64,000 nucleotides of DNA from the NCBI GenBank assembly GCA_900314685.1, contig OMWE01000009.1, forward strand, positions 1 through 64,000. The letters run 5' to 3'. This DNA is from an uncultured Actinomycetes bacterium (GTDB lineage: Bacteria > Actinomycetota > Coriobacteriia > Coriobacteriales > Atopobiaceae). A program made the position numbers and the translations under genes. Shown in pieces: positions 45,988-53,758 of this stretch (position 1 is the stretch's first letter; each line of letters opens with the position of its first letter). The notes under the pieces are model-generated. The model was given only the letters and a program-made list of their open reading frames with translations. It did no database searches and was not told where the DNA came from.

Positions 45988-46526
45988 TGGCGGAGAAGAA
46001 GGACGCCTGGGGCATGGGCAGGACTCAAGAAAAGCATGGGGACCCGGAGCCGCACGATGCTCAGGGTGCGCCGAAGCCGAACGAGGCTCAGGACGCCCAG
46101 GATTCACACGGGCAGCTCCCGACCGCCCTTGTCCTCGCCGGTGGCGGCAGCGCGCTCGGCACGCTGAGCGGCGGCAATGGCGAGGGCGGGAGCTTGTCGC
46201 TGCCTAGGCCCTTCGCGCACAGGATCTGCCTGATAGAGGAGACGCGTGTCGCGGGCACGACGCATGCGCCCGAGATCGAGGAGGCTGCCGAGGAGCTCAC
46301 GGAGGGCCGCGAGCTCAGGTTCGTGCGCGAGCCGGGCAACCTGGTGGACAAATGGGCGATCCAGGTCTACGCAGGCGAGCACCGCATCGGATATGTCGCC
46401 GCAGACCGCAACGAGATCCTCGCCCGTCTGATGGACGGCGGCAAGCGCCTGGTGGGCGAGGTGGTCGACCACGAGCTCGTGGGACATTGGCACAAGGTGA
46501 CGATGGGGGTGTGGCTCGATGACTAG
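45987..46526 (+). CDS. HIRAN-domain protein
   Basis: 179 aa. A disordered, charged N-terminus (~70 residues) precedes a HIRAN domain: ICLIEETRVAGTTHAPEIEE, GRELRFVREPGNLVDKWAIQ, VYAGEHRIGYVAADRNEILA, MDGGKRLVGEVVDHE. HIRAN binds DNA 3' ends in SNF2 helicases such as HLTF; here it stands alone. Joined by overlaps to the J-domain and Sel1 genes, it implies one functional unit. Confidence 0.85.
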   Translation: MAEKKDAWGMGRTQEKHGDPEPHDAQGAPKPNEAQDAQDSHGQLPTALVLAGGGSALGTLSGGNGEGGSLSLPRPFAHRICLIEETRVAGTTHAPEIEEAAEELTEGRELRFVREPGNLVDKWAIQVYAGEHRIGYVAADRNEILARLMDGGKRLVGEVVDHELVGHWHKVTMGVWLDD

Positions 46527-47325
46527 GGTGCAGACCGAGATGCCGACCGAGGCGCAGGATGAAGTGCAGGCTGTGATGCAAGATGAGATGCAGACTGATG
46601 CGCAGGCCAAGGTACACGATGAGAGGGCGCGGGCTTTTCTTCTGTCGCTCGGGGTGCCGCTGCCGGTCCTTGACGGAGAAGACCCGACGGGCGAGCAAGC
46701 GATCAGGTGGGGTGCGATCTTTTACAACGCGGGCATGGACCGCACCCAGCCCGAGGAGCACGAACAGCGTATCGAGGCCTTCCACGCGACGGAGCTTCTC
46801 TACCTGCTAGGAGCGGCGCAGGGCAGCGTCTATGGCGAGCTGGACCTTGGCTATGTCTACAGCTACGACCGGGGTGAGGGCCACTATTACGTTGAGGGTG
46901 CGGAGGAACTCTTCCCGTTGATCGGCGAAGAGGAGCGTTGCGCTCGCGCCTTCCGCCGTTACCGGGTCGCGGCCGAGGCAGGCGAGATTCAGAGTGCCTA
47001 CAAGCTGGGCGACATGTACTTCAGGGGTGTCGGCACCGAGGTCGATGTGGACGCGGCGCGCACGTGGTATCTGCGTTCCTACCAGGGAGGCAAGGAGTAC
47101 GGCAACCCGGTCATCTACGGTGCCGCCGCCCTGCGGCTGGGTAGCTTTGCGGAGGAGGGAGTGCTGGGGGAGCCGCAGTTCGAGGAGGCGCTCCGGTGGT
47201 ACGAGATTGCCGAGACGGGGCTCTCGGCTGCGGTGCGCATGGGTGATACGTGGTACGAGCGCTCGCTCACACGCGCACGCGACGGTGTCATCCGCTGCAA
47301 ACAGGAGCTTTCGGGCGGGTATTAG
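46519..47325 (+). CDS. Sel1-repeat protein
   Basis: 268 aa. A polar N-terminus with M/Q/E repeats is followed by Sel1/TPR-like units: HATELLYLLGAAQGSVYGEL, AFRRYRVAAEAGEIQSAYKL (GDMYFRGVG), ARTWYLRSYQGGKEYGNPVI and ALRWYEIAETGLSAAV. It is paralogous to the C-terminal half of the protein at 33758-35113. ATG 46519 overlaps the HIRAN gene end by 8 nt. Confidence 0.83.
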   Translation: MTRVQTEMPTEAQDEVQAVMQDEMQTDAQAKVHDERARAFLLSLGVPLPVLDGEDPTGEQAIRWGAIFYNAGMDRTQPEEHEQRIEAFHATELLYLLGAAQGSVYGELDLGYVYSYDRGEGHYYVEGAEELFPLIGEEERCARAFRRYRVAAEAGEIQSAYKLGDMYFRGVGTEVDVDAARTWYLRSYQGGKEYGNPVIYGAAALRLGSFAEEGVLGEPQFEEALRWYEIAETGLSAAVRMGDTWYERSLTRARDGVIRCKQELSGGY

Positions 47326-47518
47326 CTGCTGGTACTCCGCCCGAGCGGCGCCGGCGCCCGGCGTCCGCCCAGCGGTACTAGCGACAGGCACCCGTCCGAG
47401 CTGGGGCCGGTGATTGATATCCGCCTGTACGATTGTGTTTCTTGCCCGTGTGCAAAACCGCATCCTGCTGCCAAAGTGCAATACTCGATAAGGTTGTCTA
47501 CGGGCGTGGGGGTGCGGG

Positions 47519-48655
47519 ATGCAGGAACGGACGAATGTAGGGCAGCGGGTTTCGGGACCGTGGCGGATCTTTGTGATCAATCCGGGATCGACCTCGACCA
47601 AGGTGTCGCTCTTTGAGGGCGGTACGTGCGTCTTTGACACGGACGTCTTCCATGACTCGCCCACGCTGCGCGCGCTCGGTACCATCAACGACCAGCTCGA
47701 CTACCGCATGGAGGTGCTGGACGACTTCCTGGCGACCAACGGCATCGACCTGACCGGCGTGGACGCCGTGGTCGGGCGCGGCGGCGGTTGCTACCCGGTG
47801 GAGAGCGGCATTTATACGATCGACGACCGGCTCGTGGCCGATACGCGCGACTGCAAGGGTGGCCTCTATCACGCTTCCATGCTCGGGGTGCAGATGGCGC
47901 AGCGCGTGCACGCGCGATACGGCGGCATCGCGCTGATGGTCAACCCGCCCATCGTCGACGAGCTCTGCGAAGACGCGCGCATCACGGGCGTGCGCGGCGT
48001 GTATCGCAAGGCGGTCAGCCATGCGCTCAACCTCAAGGCGGTCGCACGCCGTCACTGCGAGGAGCAGGGTATTTCTTACCAGGAACACAACTTCATCGTG
48101 AGCCACATCGACGGCGGCATCTCCGTCACCGCGCACCGCCGCGGCCGCATGGTCGACGGCAACGACGCGGGCGGCGGAGAGGGCCCCTTTACGCCCACGC
48201 GCATGGGGTCGATGGCCGTGACGGACGTCCTGCACTATCTCTACGGTAAGAAACCCGAGGAGATCCAGGCGCTCTGCTCGCAGGCGGGCGGGCTCTCGTC
48301 GTGGTTTGGCACCAGCAATTCCGACCAGGTGCACGCTCTGGTCGAGGCGGACGACCCCGTCGCCACGCGCGTGTGGTCCGCGATGATCTACCAGACCTGC
48401 AAGTGGATCGCCTCCATGGGCGCCGTGCTTGAGGGGCAGGTCGACGCCATCCTGCTCACGGGCGGCCTGCTGCGGTTCGACGACGTGGTGCAGGGCGTGC
48501 GCGACCGCTGCGGGTGGATCGCGCCCGTCTATGTGTATCCCGGCGAGTTCGAGCAGCAGGCGATGGCGCAGTCGGCGTGCGATGTGCTGTCGGGCGATGT
48601 TGAGCCGCGCGTGTACCCCGGTGCCCCCGTGTGGTCGGGTTTTGCGGAGGGCTAG
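47519..48655 (+). CDS. buk: Butyrate kinase
   Basis: 378 aa. The ASKHA fold is shown by IFVINPGSTSTKVSLFEG, GRGGGCYPVESGIY, FIVSHIDGGISVTAHRRGRM and AILLTGGLLRFDDVV. It interconverts butyryl phosphate and butyrate with ATP; branched-chain acyl kinases share this sequence. No phosphotransbutyrylase gene is adjacent, so whether it serves butyrate formation or acid uptake is open. GGGGGTGCGGG precedes ATG 47519. Confidence 0.92.
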   Translation: MQERTNVGQRVSGPWRIFVINPGSTSTKVSLFEGGTCVFDTDVFHDSPTLRALGTINDQLDYRMEVLDDFLATNGIDLTGVDAVVGRGGGCYPVESGIYTIDDRLVADTRDCKGGLYHASMLGVQMAQRVHARYGGIALMVNPPIVDELCEDARITGVRGVYRKAVSHALNLKAVARRHCEEQGISYQEHNFIVSHIDGGISVTAHRRGRMVDGNDAGGGEGPFTPTRMGSMAVTDVLHYLYGKKPEEIQALCSQAGGLSSWFGTSNSDQVHALVEADDPVATRVWSAMIYQTCKWIASMGAVLEGQVDAILLTGGLLRFDDVVQGVRDRCGWIAPVYVYPGEFEQQAMAQSACDVLSGDVEPRVYPGAPVWSGFAEG

Positions 48656-48906
48656 CGGATTTAGTCTATCGGAGGCGGCAGAGGGCCGGCGGCAACCGCC
48701 TGGTGCTTCGTCACCACTTGGCGTCTCGACATCACTTGATGCCTAGCCGCCGCATGGTTCCTTTCCGTCATCCGGAGTCGGCCCAATTACCCTCCGTGCC
48801 ACGGTTTTGCGCGGGTTTGCGGAAAACCCCGCGTACGTGGGTAAAGATAGGTGCTGAAGCGGAGCTGACGGCGCCGGTGATAGGGGAGCCGGCAGACACG
48901 GCAACA
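48656..48906. other. Convergent intergenic region
   Basis: 251 bp between convergent buk and hsp33. A hairpin with GCGGGTTTGCGGAAAACCCCGC near 48815 may terminate one or both. No gene. Confidence 0.4.
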
Positions 48907-49836
48907 CTAGCGGACAGACCCAGGCTCAGTGCCCACCAACTCGCCGAGGAGCCGACGGAGGTCGGCGGGGCCGTAGATGTAGTCGCGGCCGCAGAACTCG
49001 CAGGTAGCGGTCACAGGCTCGCCTTCCTCGATCATCTCCCGTATCTCGCCAGCGCCAAAAAGCCTCATCAGCGCATCGGTACGCTCCCTGTTGCAGTCGC
49101 AGGCATACTGGACAGGCATGTACGAGAGAATCTCGGGGTCAAAGCCCTCCAGCAGGTGCGCGAGCATCTGCTCGGGATTTTGACCCTCTACCAGCAGGTC
49201 GGTCACGGACTTGACGCCGCGCAGGTGCTCCTCGAGGTCGTCGACCACCCAGTCGGGCGCGCCCGGCATCAGCTGGATGATGAATCCGCCCGCCTCGCGC
49301 ACATGGCCGTCGGGCCAGACGAGCACGCCGAGGCCGACCGCGGAGGGCACCTGATCGCTGGAGGTGAAGTAAAAGGCCAGGTCGTCGGCCACCTCGCCCG
49401 TCTGGATGTCGACGTTGCCGGAGTAGGGGGTGCCGAGGCCCAGGTCCAGCGTCACGCGCAGGGTGCCGCGGCCGATGGATCCGCCGACGTCGAGGTGACC
49501 TGCGGCGTTGAGCGGCAGCTCGACGGTCGGGTCGCCGACATAGCCGCGCACGTCACCGTTTGGCTTTGCGCTCGCGACGACGGTGCGGATGGGGCCGTCG
49601 CCCTCAAAGACGAGCGTCAGGCGGTCGTTCGCCCCCTTCATCATGGGTCCCATCATCGCGGCGGCGGTCAACGTGCGGCCGAGGGCGGCCGTGGTCGTCT
49701 TCGAGAGGTTGCGCAGGCGGCGAGCCTCCTCCACGGTCGCGCGCGAGGTGATGGCAAAGGCGCGTATCGCGCCGCGGGCGGCGGTGGCGCGTACGAGATA
49801 GTCGTGCGGTTGTTTGAATTCGAGCAGGTCAGGCAT
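48907..49836 (-). CDS. hslO: Hsp33 redox-regulated chaperone
   Basis: 309 aa. The N-terminal core (LVRATAARGAIRAFAITSRA, LTAAAMMGPMMKG, GDVRGYVGDP) and the C-terminal zinc switch with CDC and CEFC are complete. Oxidation of the four cysteines releases zinc and turns on holdase activity. GAGGAG lies 4-5 nt before ATG 49836. It shares direction with the ADP-ribosylglycohydrolase gene, which ends 144 bp upstream, beyond a minisatellite. Confidence 0.95.
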   Translation of the reverse strand: MPDLLEFKQPHDYLVRATAARGAIRAFAITSRATVEEARRLRNLSKTTTAALGRTLTAAAMMGPMMKGANDRLTLVFEGDGPIRTVVASAKPNGDVRGYVGDPTVELPLNAAGHLDVGGSIGRGTLRVTLDLGLGTPYSGNVDIQTGEVADDLAFYFTSSDQVPSAVGLGVLVWPDGHVREAGGFIIQLMPGAPDWVVDDLEEHLRGVKSVTDLLVEGQNPEQMLAHLLEGFDPEILSYMPVQYACDCNRERTDALMRLFGAGEIREMIEEGEPVTATCEFCGRDYIYGPADLRRLLGELVGTEPGSVR

Positions 49837-49884
49837 AGGGCTCCTCGGGTTTGGGTGGCGCGCACAACGGGAGCTCCGCACAGG

Positions 49885-49971
49885 GCGAAGACGAACGTGG
49901 CGCTCCGGCGAAGACAAACGTGGTGCTCCGGCAAAGACGAACGTGTCGTGCGGCAAAGACGAACGTGGCCG
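49885..49971. repeat. 23-bp minisatellite with AAAGACGAACGTG core
   Basis: Four units, e.g. GCGAAGACGAACGTGGCG at 49885, 49908, 49931 and 49953. It lies between two same-strand genes. Confidence 0.8.
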
Positions 49972-49980
49972 CAGCAGACG

Positions 49981-50766
49981 CTAGAAGAGGCAGGCCTCGA
50001 TCACGTCCTTGCCGCGCAGGGCGTCGAGCCACTCCGCGGGGATGGCATCGTAGCCGTAGAGCACCCCGGCCAGCGCGCCCGTGACCGCGGCGGTCGTATC
50101 GGTGTCGCTGCCCAGGTTGACGGCGGCGAGCACGCAGTCGCGGTACGTGTCGGTGTTGGCGAGGCACCAGAGCGACGCGTCGTAGGTGTGGCGCACAAAA
50201 CCGCTGGACGCGGGCGCGGGTTTGTGCGCCCAGTCACCGGCGACATCGTCCGCGGAGGCCCCGTCGGCGAGCGCGCGCAGGATGTGCACGTAGTCGACGC
50301 ACAGACTGCAGCTCAGGTCGTGCGCGTGGGTGATTGCGGAGACGGCACGGATCTGGTCGTCGCCGGCGTCCGCAAAGGCGAGCGGGGCGATGCGCATCAG
50401 GCTGCCGTTGCCGTTGTCGTACTCGCCGGTCATGCCGCGGCCCTGCGCAAGGGCCTCGTAGGTCGTGTTGCCGTAATCAAAGACGAAACCATCAGCGGTG
50501 TAGGCCCCATGGTGGATCCATTCCGCGAAGCGCCGCCGCATGTCCTCCACGTCGATCCCGCCGGTGGCGCGGATGCTGCCGCAGGTCGCGAGCGTCATGG
50601 ACGTGTCGTCCGAGAAAGTGCCCGCCGGGCGGTTGTGCGAGCCATGGCCGACCATGTCCGTGCAGGTAAACGCACCGCGCGCACGAAACTCATACGGGAC
50701 GCCGAGCGCGTCGCCCACGGCCAGGCCGTACACCGCGGCGCGCAGTAGAGCGTGTGTCTTGTGCAT
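49981..50766 (-). CDS. ADP-ribosylglycohydrolase (DraG/ARH-like)
   Basis: 261 aa. LAVGDALGVPYEFRARG, GTFSDDTSMTLAT, GNGSLMRIAPLA and GSDTDTTAAVTGALAG carry the acidic residues that hold the two Mg ions of ARH enzymes. It removes ADP-ribose from protein, nucleotide or small-molecule acceptors; the target is not predictable. GGAGG lies 5 nt before ATG 50766. No matching ADP-ribosyltransferase is in the window. Confidence 0.9.
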   Translation of the reverse strand: MHKTHALLRAAVYGLAVGDALGVPYEFRARGAFTCTDMVGHGSHNRPAGTFSDDTSMTLATCGSIRATGGIDVEDMRRRFAEWIHHGAYTADGFVFDYGNTTYEALAQGRGMTGEYDNGNGSLMRIAPLAFADAGDDQIRAVSAITHAHDLSCSLCVDYVHILRALADGASADDVAGDWAHKPAPASSGFVRHTYDASLWCLANTDTYRDCVLAAVNLGSDTDTTAAVTGALAGVLYGYDAIPAEWLDALRGKDVIEACLF

Positions 50767-50903
50767 GTGAGCCTCCGATTCTCTGACTACCCCAAGGATA
50801 CCCGTCGTGGCATGATGCTTGGGTCGAGAAGGGTAGCGCGGGCGAGCGGAAGAGTGCGGGCGAGCGGAAGAGCGCGGACGGGAAGAAGGACAGGGGAGAC
50901 AGC

Positions 50904-51518
50904 ATGGGCGAGCTGGCAGAGGCGCTGCGTCGGGGCGACGGTTTGGTGGCGGAGGCGTCCTTCGAGGGCGAGGACCTCGCGGGGGCGACGTGCGACGCCG
51001 CCGAGTTCTCGCAGGTGACGCTGACGGGGTGCTCGGTCGCAGGCGGCCGGTTCGACCGGGCGAGCTTCACGGACGTGGTGCTGCGCGACTGCGATCTCTC
51101 CAACGCCTCCCTGCGCAACAGCTATTGGCGGCGCTGCGAGCTCATCGGCTGCCGTCTCGTCGGCGTGGACCTGTGGCAGAGCTTCTTCGCCGCATCCCGC
51201 GCGACCGACAGCAACCTCTCCTTCGCCAACCTGGCCGGCAGCAAGCTCGAGCGCATGCGGCTCAAGGGATGCAACCTCGCCGAGGCGTCGCTCTCGGGTT
51301 TGCGGTTCAAGGGTGGCATCACGCTCGAGCGGTGCGACCTCACGCGCGCCGAGCTCTACCAGACCCGGCTCGCCGGCGTCGACCTCTCCGGCTGCGAAAT
51401 CGCGGGCATCAGGCTCTCCGACGCCAAATCCGAGCTGCGCGGGGCCAAAATCGCACCCGAGCAGGCCATCGACCTGGTTGGGCTGCTGGGGGTGCGCATC
51501 CTGGGGCTCGACGACTAG
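50904..51518 (+). CDS. Pentapeptide-repeat protein (Qnr/MfpA-like fold)
   Basis: 204 aa. From residue ~18 on, A(D/N)LxX repeats cover most of the protein (EDLAGATCDAAEFSQVTLTG, RDCDLSNASLRNSYWRRCEL, RLAGVDLSGCEIAG), forming a right-handed quadrilateral beta helix of the kind that mimics DNA and protects gyrase. The length equals Qnr-type proteins, but a gyrase role is only a possibility. AGGGGAG precedes ATG 50904. A 17-bp tandem repeat (GCGGGCGAGCGGAAGAG) lies at ~50835-50875 upstream. Confidence 0.85.
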   Translation: MGELAEALRRGDGLVAEASFEGEDLAGATCDAAEFSQVTLTGCSVAGGRFDRASFTDVVLRDCDLSNASLRNSYWRRCELIGCRLVGVDLWQSFFAASRATDSNLSFANLAGSKLERMRLKGCNLAEASLSGLRFKGGITLERCDLTRAELYQTRLAGVDLSGCEIAGIRLSDAKSELRGAKIAPEQAIDLVGLLGVRILGLDD

Positions 51519-51519
51519 A

Positions 51520-51602
51520 CAAGACGGACGCACCGCCAGGCAAGACGGAAGCTCTGGCAGGGAAGACGAACGTACCGCCAGGCAAGGTGAGCGTCCGCTC
51601 GG
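51520..51602. repeat. 21-bp minisatellite with AAGACGGACG core
   Basis: Four units at 51520, 51541, 51562 and 51583, e.g. GAAGACGAACGTACCGCCAG. It lies between convergent genes. Confidence 0.8.
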
Positions 51603-51604
51603 CC

Positions 51605-52822
51605 TTAGCCTTCATCTCCCAACGCGTCTTGCGTCACGTAGACGCTTGCGGCATCCGCGGGCAGGTGGATGACGTGGCGCACGACCCGCTGCGTCTCGTC
51701 ACCGTCTGCGGATTTGTAGCGCTCGCCGATGTCCTCCACGCGGGCGTCCCCTGCGCCATCGCCACTCGCCTGTGCGCCGTCCGCTCCCGCGTTATCCGCC
51801 TGAGTGCCGTCCGCCTGAGTGCCGTCCGCCCCCGTGCCGTCCGCCTGCGCGTCGTACACGACCTGCGTATTGGAGGGGTAGTAGTCGGCGAGCACGAGCC
51901 CGTCGGCGGTACGCTCCCACACGTGCAGCATCTCCTCGCCGTCGGCGTCGTAGGTCACGATGAGCCAGGCCTCGCTGCCGTCGGGCTGCGTGCTGGACGC
52001 CACCTCATGCGTCTCGAGCACCTCATCCTGCGCAATCACAATCGGCGCGTCCCCCGCGTCCGCCGCGCCAGCCCGCGCGTCGCCGCCCGCCCCGAACCTG
52101 TCCAGGAGCGGCTGCACCGCAAACGCTGCGACGACCAGCGCAATCAGGACCGCCACGACGCCTGGGGTCAGGGCCATCCGCAGTCCTTCTTCCCGCGAGT
52201 CGGCGACCTTCTCGTTGCGCACGGGCTCGACGCCCCAGCGGCGCATGCGGAGCTCCGCGTAGTCCTTCTCGTCCACGCCGTCCATGCCGTCGCGTGCGTC
52301 GATGGCTGCGCCTGCAAGCTCGCCGTAGGTCTCCTCGACCTTGCGCTCGTCAGTGAGCCCGAGGTTTGCGATGATCTCGTTCACCAAGCGGCGCGCGCGG
52401 CGGATATCGTCCTCGGACCCGACCGCGGCCTCGATCTCCACGTAGTCGCCGAGCCCGCGCACGTTGTCCAGGTGCACGAGCGCCTCCTCGACCCGGTACG
52501 TGCGGCGCTCCGTCACGACCTCGGGGCCCCTGCCGTACTGGATGGTCAGGTACGAGTCGGTCTGGAAACCGGTCCGCAGGTGCTTGACCTCGCGCGAGAA
52601 GACGTGCGGCGTGCTTGTGGCCTGCAGCGTGATGAGCTCCACGCGGCTGTCGCCGGCGGTGCGCAGCACGAGCGTCTTGCCCTGCGCGCGGTAGTATTGG
52701 TCGGTCTGCTTGAAGGGGTCGGGGTCGTTGGCGGCATAGGCGACGGCGTGCCCGCGCACGCTGCGGGGATCGCTCACCTGCAGCCGCACGAGGTAGACCG
52801 CCTTGTCGAACCTGTCCGCCAT
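51605..52822 (-). CDS. CYTH-domain protein with membrane anchor and extracytoplasmic tail
   Basis: 405 aa. Residues 1-~165 resemble a CyaB-type CYTH domain (KQTDQYYRAQGKTLVLR, RRTYRVEEALVHLDNVRGLG, DYVEIE), although the N-terminal ExExK motif is not evident (AVYLVRLQVSDPRS). A membrane helix lies at ~218-238 (TPGVVAVLIALVVAAFAV), then an outer part with a 5-residue repeat (ADGTQ-type) encoded by 15-bp tandem repeats. CYTH enzymes hydrolyse or cyclise triphosphates; loss of ExExK suggests binding rather than catalysis. ATG 52822 follows GGAGGGG. Confidence 0.72.
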   Translation of the reverse strand: MADRFDKAVYLVRLQVSDPRSVRGHAVAYAANDPDPFKQTDQYYRAQGKTLVLRTAGDSRVELITLQATSTPHVFSREVKHLRTGFQTDSYLTIQYGRGPEVVTERRTYRVEEALVHLDNVRGLGDYVEIEAAVGSEDDIRRARRLVNEIIANLGLTDERKVEETYGELAGAAIDARDGMDGVDEKDYAELRMRRWGVEPVRNEKVADSREEGLRMALTPGVVAVLIALVVAAFAVQPLLDRFGAGGDARAGAADAGDAPIVIAQDEVLETHEVASSTQPDGSEAWLIVTYDADGEEMLHVWERTADGLVLADYYPSNTQVVYDAQADGTGADGTQADGTQADNAGADGAQASGDGAGDARVEDIGERYKSADGDETQRVVRHVIHLPADAASVYVTQDALGDEG

Positions 52823-52935
52823 GCACCCCTCCGTCCGTGTCGTTTCGCCAAGTTTACCCGTCTGCCGCCCCGCCGCTTTTCGTATAGTTGGTTCTTGTTT
52901 GTATTGAAACGCATATGAAGCGGGGGAGCGGGACG

Positions 52936-53364
52936 ATGGCACTGAGGATTGCGGTCTGCTGCGGTGGCGGTTTCTCGTCGAGCGCGCTGGCCAAGCGCAT
53001 GCAAAAGGAGGCCGAGCGCAAGGGGCTGACCGACCGCGGCAACTTCCGCTACGTGCCCTTCATGGACCTGGAAGGTGTGCAGGACGAGTTCGACATCGCG
53101 CTGCTCTGCCCCCACCTGCAGTACAAGGCGGTCGAGGTCGCCGACCGTTTCCGCATCCCCCTCTACATCATCCCGCCGCGCCTCTACGGCATGATGCCCG
53201 CCGAGGACCTGCTCGAGGACGCCGAGGACGCGCACGTGATCTGGGAGCAGACCCACACCAACCTCGTGGCCTTCCCCGACGACCCGCCCGCGCTCTCCAT
53301 CAAGCGCACGCGCTCGCATCGCCGCGAGGCGGCGCACATCTCTGCGCTCGGTAGCTCCGAGTAG
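52936..53364 (+). CDS. PTS EIIB (lactose/cellobiose)-like protein
   Basis: 142 aa. ALRIAVCCGGGFSSSALAKR holds the phosphorylatable Cys of lactose/cellobiose EIIB domains, followed by FDIALLCPHLQYKAVEVADR. The C-terminus is extended by ~40 residues (HTNLVAFPDDPPALSIKRTR), and no EIIA or EIIC gene is adjacent, so a regulatory role is as likely as sugar transport. ATG 52936 has GGGGAG 8-9 nt upstream; ATG 52915 is less well placed. Confidence 0.75.
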   Translation: MALRIAVCCGGGFSSSALAKRMQKEAERKGLTDRGNFRYVPFMDLEGVQDEFDIALLCPHLQYKAVEVADRFRIPLYIIPPRLYGMMPAEDLLEDAEDAHVIWEQTHTNLVAFPDDPPALSIKRTRSHRREAAHISALGSSE

Positions 53365-53413
53365 CACGGTCGGCATCCGGCGACTTTTGCGCGTCCTGGG
53401 TACTCATACACAA

Positions 53414-53576
53414 GACGTCCCCTGCGGCAAATATATGAACCCACCTCAAACAGGTGGGTGTCCTCGGCGCTTTTTCCAGCTTCCTCAACACCGGAGGATT
53501 CCTGTACTGGAAACGCTATGTGGACTCCCAAAGTAACGCTTGTCGGTTCACCCAGTTTGTGCCGCAGGGGAACGTC
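53414..53576 (-). ncRNA. ssrS: Probable 6S RNA
   Basis: ~163 nt on the minus strand. The ends pair almost perfectly: GACGUUCCCCUGCGGC (53576-53561) with GCCGCAGGGGACGUC (53428-53414). Inside is a large bubble, an apical stem (GUUUCCAG...CUGGAAA with UCCUC/GAGGA), and on the 3' side CACCCACCUGUUUGAGGUGG, the small hairpin seen in Gram-positive 6S RNAs. A minus-strand -10 TATAGT (53589-53584) places the start at the first paired base. 6S RNA mimics an open promoter and holds RNA polymerase. Identification is by structure, not alignment. Confidence 0.6.
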
Positions 53577-53583
53577 ATCTCCC

Positions 53584-53589
53584 ACTATA
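53584..53589 (-). promoter_or_regulatory. -10 box of the probable 6S RNA gene
   Basis: TATAGT on the minus strand, 7 nt before the predicted 5' end. The -35 is poor. Confidence 0.45.
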
Positions 53590-53614
53590 CGGGAGCCGCA
53601 CAGCAAATAAAGTC

Positions 53615-53671
53615 TTGACTTGTCAGACGTCTGCGATACATTAAGGAAGTGGGCCGCAGGGCCCTTTTTTT
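53615..53671 (+). promoter_or_regulatory. Promoter followed at once by a small terminator
   Basis: TTGACT (53615-53620), 16 bp, TACATT (53637-53642), then GGGCC-GCAG-GGCCC (53651-53664) and T7. A transcript from this promoter would be ~22 nt unless the hairpin is read through. A second -10-like TACAAT lies at 53714-53719, closer to the next gene. Confidence 0.5.
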
Positions 53672-53758
53672 ACGTGTGACGTGCGCTTTTATAGCCTTAT
53701 TGCCAACTTCTTGTACAATAGCGTGGTTCGTATACGGGGGTTTACGGGAGGATCGGTC

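Noticed and set aside
53414..53576. SRP RNA, tmRNA or RNase P RNA as alternatives for the structured RNA
   Set aside because: The GGAAGGAAGC-type SRP loop, tmRNA tRNA-like ends and RNase P P4 sequence are all absent; 6S structure fits better.
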